Shown: positions 58,970 to 64,000 of the stretch, piece by piece
Numbering within the stretch: position 1 is the first letter of the stretch
Layout of the letters: every line of letters starts with the position of its first letter
Source: Cloeon dipterum
Taxonomy: Eukaryota > Arthropoda > Insecta > Ephemeroptera > Baetidae
Assembly (NCBI RefSeq): GCF_949628265.1
Contig: NC_088786.1
Coordinates: 36,787,681 to 36,851,680, forward strand
DNA: 64,000 bases
Reading direction: 5' to 3'
The notes under the pieces: model-generated
What the model was told of the DNA's origin: nothing
What the model saw: only the letters and a program-made list of their open reading frames with translations
The model's database searches: none
Made by a program: the position numbers and the translations under genes

Positions 58970-59260
58970 TTCGAAAGGTATAATTCGGATTCCTAATATA
59001 TATTTCGTAAATTGGTAATCCCCACTTTTGTGCTTCGAATTCAGCCAGCGCATTTTGCGCATAAGGTGTATGCACAACACAGAGGGAGGGGGCTGCGTGG
59101 AGCAGTGAGGCAATTTTTTCTCACTCTCGAAATATTTTCGTCAGCGTCAGTGCCGTCAGCCGTCAGTCTCACGGTAGTGGAGCAACAGCAGACACCTCCA
59201 CACATACTGCGCCTCTTCTGTGTGTGTGACTATCTCAAAACGACAACTCACAGCAACCTG
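58970..59260 (+). promoter_or_regulatory. Putative promoter and 5' untranslated exon, LRR-like gene 3
   Basis: Homologous to 50338-50635. It ends CAGCAACCTG|GTAGGT (exon end 59260). The proposed intron runs to acceptor TTTTCACAG at 60200, just before the start codon leader. It contains a GTCAGCGTCAGTGCCGTCAG repeat-like stretch. A 179-bp MITE is inserted 12 bases after the donor. Confidence 0.55.
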
Positions 59261-59272
59261 GTAGGTTCTTAT

Positions 59273-59451
59273 TAAGGACGGTATAAATAACTAGGACTGG
59301 CGGACACCGCCATTTTTACAGACGGGAATTTTTTCCCTCTCTCGTCCATACAGCGCTCGCATTCAAACTTCGTATAGACGAGAGAGGGGAAAAGTATCCC
59401 GTCTGTAAAAATGGCGGTGTCCGCCATTCCTATATAGTTATACCGTCCTTA
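59273..59451. mobile_element. 179-bp hAT-type MITE
   Basis: Terminal inverted repeats are TAAGGACGGTATA, and most of the element is an inverted repeat (GACGGGAA, ATGGCGGTGTCCGCC). It is flanked by the 8-bp duplication GTTCTTAT (59265-59272 and 59452-59459), the size expected for hAT. Its ends differ from those of the full hAT at 39752, so that element is not its likely helper. Confidence 0.85.
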
Positions 59452-59599
59452 GTTCTTATATATCACATTCTATTTGTTTTTCTGCTTTTCATTTCCGTGC
59501 CCACGACAAAATCCGAAAACTTCAGTAGATAGGCTATTTTTCCTGAGCGTCGAATTTAAAAAAAAAAACTGGATAATTTCTTATTTTTCTGACTTTACT

Positions 59600-60075
59600 T
59601 AAACTACAGGGCACGTGCCCGCTTTTTAGGCGCCACGCCCATCTTTTGCGCCTCCAAAAGTTATTCATGGGCCAAAAGATTTTTGCAAACTGTCCCATAG
59701 GACCATTAAAAAAATCAGAAAAAAATGTCGCTTTTTGCGTCGATTTTTGGGGGTGGAGGAGGCGGCAGGGGTAGTGGCTTTTCTCTATCGGACGCAGAAT
59801 TTTACGGCGAGTACGGCTGACGTCAGTTTTTGCCTGTGTAACCCATAGGAGCCGATCTATGCAATTTTAAAGGCGAAAAAACGCGGTTTGTGACATTTCA
59901 AAATTTTGTTTTCGGGCTCTGGCCGGGGCCCGCGGGCCTGCGGGCGGTTTTTTCTACACCAGATGATGCGCCTTAATGGTGCCCTCAGGCTTTTCACAAT
60001 CCGACTTCTTTTCGAAAAGCGACGTGATTTTTTCGGCGCAATTTTTGAAAAAGCCAAAGTGTTTGAAAAATAATT
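59600..60075. repeat. GC-rich repeat E
   Basis: Its right part (59890-60075) matches 19960-20150. It also contains ACCCATAGGAGCCGA, a phrase recurring near 30475. It lies in the proposed first intron of LRR-like gene 3. Confidence 0.5.
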
Positions 60076-60217
60076 TTGCCATGACCCAAAGGTTTTCCAC
60101 CAAAGGCGCTAGCCACTTGCGATAATCATCAGTTAATTTTATTGATGTGGAAAATTAAATTTAATCATTTGAATAAGCTTAAAAATCAATATTTTCACAG
60201 GAAATAGAAAAATCAAC

Positions 60218-62964
60218 ATGAAACTGAACGTGAAGTCTCTGCTTGAATTGGCAAGGAGAAGGTCTTCGAGAATGAGGAGGAGCAAAACGTTGAACAATCT
60301 TGCAGCAAGTTCAATCATAACGAAATTTGGCAAGCATGTTAAAGATGGCGGTCATAATTTGGCGATATTACGTAAGTTTCAAACTATCGGCGCTTGGTGA
60401 GACTTTATTGTTGAAATAATAATTTACTTAATGGTTTTTATAGCTGCAAGCTTGCGTGAGTCGTTGTTGCTTGAGTTGGTCAAACGCAGGTCGAACCAAA
60501 AAAAGGGAGAAGAGCAAAAAACTAACGTGGCACTGAGAAAAGCCGTTAACCTTTTGATCAGTTCCGAAACGAAAAAATTCGAGTTTGGAGGCTTACTTTC
60601 GTTCAGCCAAAGGGGGAACGTCCTCCGAAACACTTTCAAGGTATATATATTTCAGGACATCAAATTTTTCCAAAACCACAAATTTTTATTTCAAGCAGAT
60701 CCTGCAAATTTTGGCAAGAGCTCCCAACCTTCAGCACCTGATTCTCGACATCAAGAAAAGGTTCTCCAGGGATGACCCTCTGCTTTTGGAAAATAGGTCG
60801 ATTCAAGCTATTTCAAGGATGGAGAATCTCACGATTATCAAAAATATCAATTTCGCTATCAAATACGTTCATTTGAAATCCATTTGCAAAGTGCTAAAAA
60901 ATTTGCAATTCGCTGAATTCCGTAACATTGACTTTTCTGACATGAGACTGAGGGACCTGGGTGCGGACATCGAGGACTTTAAGTTGAGCTTTTCTCGGCT
61001 TACAGTATTTTTATTTCAATCAACACGAGGAATGGTATGCCCGTTCGAAAATAAGTTGACAAGTCTGTGCATGCAACACCTGCCAAATCTCGAGATCATC
61101 GGCAGATTCCTAGATAAAGACGAGGGCATGAGTCCGCTCGAAGAATCGTTGATTCCGGCTGAACCTTGCGCTTTGCGTCACTTGCGCATTATTCCCAGCA
61201 CCTCTGACCTGCCAGCGGCATTTCCCAAAGTGACAAATTTACAAGTACGTAGAAAAAAGCAAAGATTTTCTGCCTTTCTGATTATAAATTTTTTATTGTA
61301 AACTGGAGACTTTTGCCAAAAATTCATTTCTCTGTGTTCGTAAGTCACTTAGCTGCAATTTGGGCAAGAATGAGAGTATAGATAAATTAAAACCTTTTTT
61401 TCTAAATCCTTTCCGTTGCTGTGAGAACCTTAAGAAATTACCCTTTCCTCCTCTTTGCACCATTTTTAGAACTTTGTCAGCTTTCCGGTAAATAAAAAAT
61501 AAAATAAAATGATTTTTCGCCAACAGGTACATTGTCGGGTGGATGAGATGAAAGACAAGTACAAGTCAATTCTACACTTCTCAAGCATCGAATGTTTGAT
61601 TTTAGACGATCTTCAGTCTATTCCGATGCTTGACAGATATATTGTCGCTTATGGAGCAAACCTGCACACGCTGATCATCGGCGGACATTTGGAACCAGAG
61701 AAAACAATGGACGGACAAAGTTCGTCATTTAGTACAATTTTCGCGTGCTGCCCAAAACTTCAAAGGCTGGATATATGTAATATCGACATTTCTGATGACA
61801 AGGAGCCAATAAATCATTTCGCGCCGCTGAGAGAATTCAAGTGGACACCTTAGTAAGTTTGAAATTATTGGTCTGGAAATAAGGGTGTTTCAGCAGCTCA
61901 AGATTTCAAATAATTTTTGCTGATTTAATGAAAAAGAATCCACCATAAAAATCCTGGATAAAATAGAAAATTGCTTTAAAAATATCAAATTCTGGCAAGT
62001 ATCATAAAAACAGTCAACACAAAGATGTAGTTTAAAATTGAACCAGCAAATAGTTGTATAAATTAGACGGACGATTGTTGGCTGAGTGTTGCACGCATAA
62101 TCCACCAATTGAATAAACCCTTTGTTAGTGTTCGAAGCCGCCAACAGATAGCGACACATTTTTAAGGCACTTCCGCTGCGATTCCAGACTCAATCCTGCC
62201 ACTGGGGGCTCTGGACGTGCTTAAACCCTAAAAATCAGTCCAGCCATTCACCGTAGAAACGTTGGAAAAGATTTTATATTTCAAAAAATAGTTTTTCACG
62301 ATTCTACAGCGATTGACTGAGCCGATTTTGGTTTTCAGCACGTCAAAAGAAAGCATATTAAGTGAAGAATGGACAGTGGCAGGATCGAGTCTGAAATTGC
62401 AGCGGAAGTGCCTTAAAAATAAATTTATAACGAAAGTCTACAGTGGCACCATATCTGTTGGCTTCGAACACTATTCAACTGGTCAATAACGTTTAAAAAT
62501 AATTTATTAGTTTCAGCTATGGACAACTCCAGAAATTTGAGGTAGCCAACATTCTCTCAGCTCTGCCAAACCTGGAGAAATTCTCCCTCTCAAGTTGGGA
62601 AAACCTAGACGTCGACGATCTGCAGATACTTACGTCGAAAATTGCTGAAAACGAAATTTTAGGCAAGCTGACTGAAATGGAATTACGATTCTCGGTGGAC
62701 CCTGCCGAAATGGAAGAGGACTACCTACAATTATTAGACGTTGGATTGTTGCGTGCTGTCAGAGACCTAATCGCAAACGCTGCGGCTTTTCTCCCCAATT
62801 TGATTGACATTGATTTCCATTTAGTTTATATACAAGGAGAATTAATAAAGGATTTAAAGAGCAGTAAGCTCGACCAAATTCATAAAATTGGTGAAAAGTT
62901 TCAGGAGTTGATTGGAGATGACAGCATCGCCGAGTTTATCCGTGCAATTCAAGATAGAAACTAG
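60218..62964 (+). CDS. LRR-like family protein, gene 3
   Basis: Five coding exons: 60218-60371, 60444-60640, 60699-61244, 61527-61852 and 62517-62964, with phases 1, 0, 0, 2, giving 556 residues. The start follows the leader exon piece after TTTTCACAG. Motifs parallel gene 2: LLELARRRSSRMRRSKTLNN, ASLRESLLLELV, APNLQHLILDI, MENLTIIKNI, AFPKVTNLQ closing exon 3, AYGANLHTLIIGG and CPKLQRLDICNI in exon 4, LPNLEKFSLSSWENLD, and the terminal GEKFQELIGDDSIAEFIRAI. It is intact, with no signal peptide or membrane span. Intron 4 contains a full M2 MITE ending 27 bases before the acceptor. Function is unknown; the helical start plus repeat body suggests a protein-binding scaffold. Confidence 0.85.
62105..62489. 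mobile_element. MITE family M2, copy 3
   Basis: Ends AATTGAATAAACCCTTTGTT and CTATTCAACTGGTCAAT, with the two internal GTTTTCAGCACGTC-type blocks. Located in intron 4 of LRR-like gene 3. More diverged than the copies at 10221 and 21504. Confidence 0.75.
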
Positions 62965-63047
62965 CTGGAAATCTGTTTTAGCTCTTTGTTTTCCTCGTAT
63001 TATATATTTTGCTGCACAACGGGATTTGTTTTAAAATTGAGGGTTGA

Positions 63048-63053
63048 AATAAA
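63048..63053 (+). terminator. Polyadenylation signal, LRR-like gene 3
   Basis: AATAAA 83 bases after the stop codon of LRR-like gene 3, in AAATAAAACTCATAC. Confidence 0.6.
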
Positions 63054-63334
63054 ACTCATACATTCAAATTCCTAATTCATTGTTTCATTTTCTGTATTTA
63101 TTAAAAATTATTCCGATGGAAAATTTATGCTTATCTAATTTTAAAGCTAAGTAATTTAAAATAGAATTAATTTGCCTATTAGTCATGCTTAAAATCACAT
63201 AGAACGCATTTTTCCTCCAAAAAGGGTATTACCCGTCAACTTTTATTAGATAGATCCTGATCACGCGGAGCGCTTGCTGTCGCTGAGCCGTCCCTCGGCT
63301 GCCTCTTCTCACGATCAAACGTCTCTGCTTTGGT

Positions 63335-63800
63335 GGTTGATACGAGTCTAACAATGGGTATTTTTTGCAATTCTAATGGTTAGAACCCCAGATTTGGAGG
63401 TGCAAAAATAACGAAATTTAAACAATAATTCCTACATTTTTCGTTTTTTTTTTCTTTGCACCTCTAAATCCCGGGATCTAAGCATCACGATTACAAAAAC
63501 TGTACCCACTGTTGGACTAATCTCCACCTCTTCTTAGTAGCTGAAGGGTTCAGAGGTGTCTGGCTGTTTGCTCTCCATCCCAAAGTTGACATACAGCTTA
63601 AAAGATGCACAGTTGAGCGGCGCCAGCAACCGTCGTCACTTTGTATCAAAATTTTATCGCTGGGGATGAAAGGGGATGGGAATATGCACCTCCTAAACCC
63701 TTCAGCTGCTCAGAATAGGTCAAGATGAGTCTAACGGTTGATGGTTTTTGCAATTCTGACAATTAGAACCTGAGATTTGGAGTTGCAATTTACCCAAAAA
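63335..63800. mobile_element. MITE family M4, copy 5
   Basis: Arms GGTTAGAACCCCAGATTTGG and AAATCCCGGGATCTAAGCAT, with a second inverted end AGAACCTGAGATTTGGAG near 63765. The interior matches copy 4 (CTCTCCATCCCAAAGTTGAC and GGGGATGAAAGGGGATG). The window ends at 64000 with nothing further recognised. Confidence 0.7.
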
Positions 63801-64000
63801 ATCGAAAAATGTAATTTTTTTTATCTATTTTTTTTTTGCAGTGGAATTACTTGAAATCTAATAATCAAACCACTCTAAAATTATCAGCCTGCTGTTCAGC
63901 TTCATCATTTAAAGTTTCGTAGTTGGGTTTTGTCAGTTAAATTTTTATTTAAGGTCTGTGTGCCGCGATTTAGTAATAATTAATTACATTTTCTTAAAGG

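Overview
The window is animal nuclear DNA, almost certainly from an insect. It is AT-rich and full of introns, and its clearest genes belong to the Yellow/major royal jelly protein (MRJP) family, which is typical of arthropods. Most of the sequence between genes is short inverted-repeat transposons (MITEs), foldback elements and LINE fragments. I cannot place the organism below insect from the sequence alone. No rRNA, tRNA or CRISPR array was recognised.

Left part (about 1.8-28 kb): three tandem Yellow/MRJP paralogues on the plus strand (coding 5733-7885, 15625-17676 and 22298-26650). Each has three coding exons joined by phase-0 introns and a signal peptide. Each unit also repeats a putative promoter/5' exon module upstream, the relics of a fourth, C-terminal exon, and a shared 3' flank. 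Copies 1 and 2 are nearly identical over several kb, including upstream sequence, and so arose by recent segmental duplication. Copy 1 then gained a 1.6-kb foldback element that copy 2 lacks. Between copies 1 and 2, on the minus strand, is a two-exon gene for a 69-residue single-pass membrane protein (10868-11159).

Middle part (about 28-37 kb): two large foldback palindromes (about 28.6-29.5 and 30.7-31.4 kb), MITEs, and a three-unit tandem array (about 34.0-36.4 kb). No protein-coding gene was recognised here.

Right part (about 37-63 kb): three plus-strand paralogues of an unrecognised leucine-rich-repeat-like family. All share one five-exon structure (intron phases 1, 0, 0, 2) and a conserved C-terminal motif. 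The first (36957-43833) is split in exon 5 by a 3.7-kb hAT transposon with an 8-bp target duplication. The hAT carries what I reconstruct as an intact eight-exon, 716-residue transposase on the minus strand. The second (52908-56396) and third (60218-62964) look intact (553 and 556 residues) and share a conserved 5' untranslated exon region.

The two gene families show no sign of working together. They look like two independent lineage-specific expansions in repeat-rich DNA. All exon borders were set by eye from splice consensus, reading-frame continuity and agreement between paralogues; none has been checked against transcripts.
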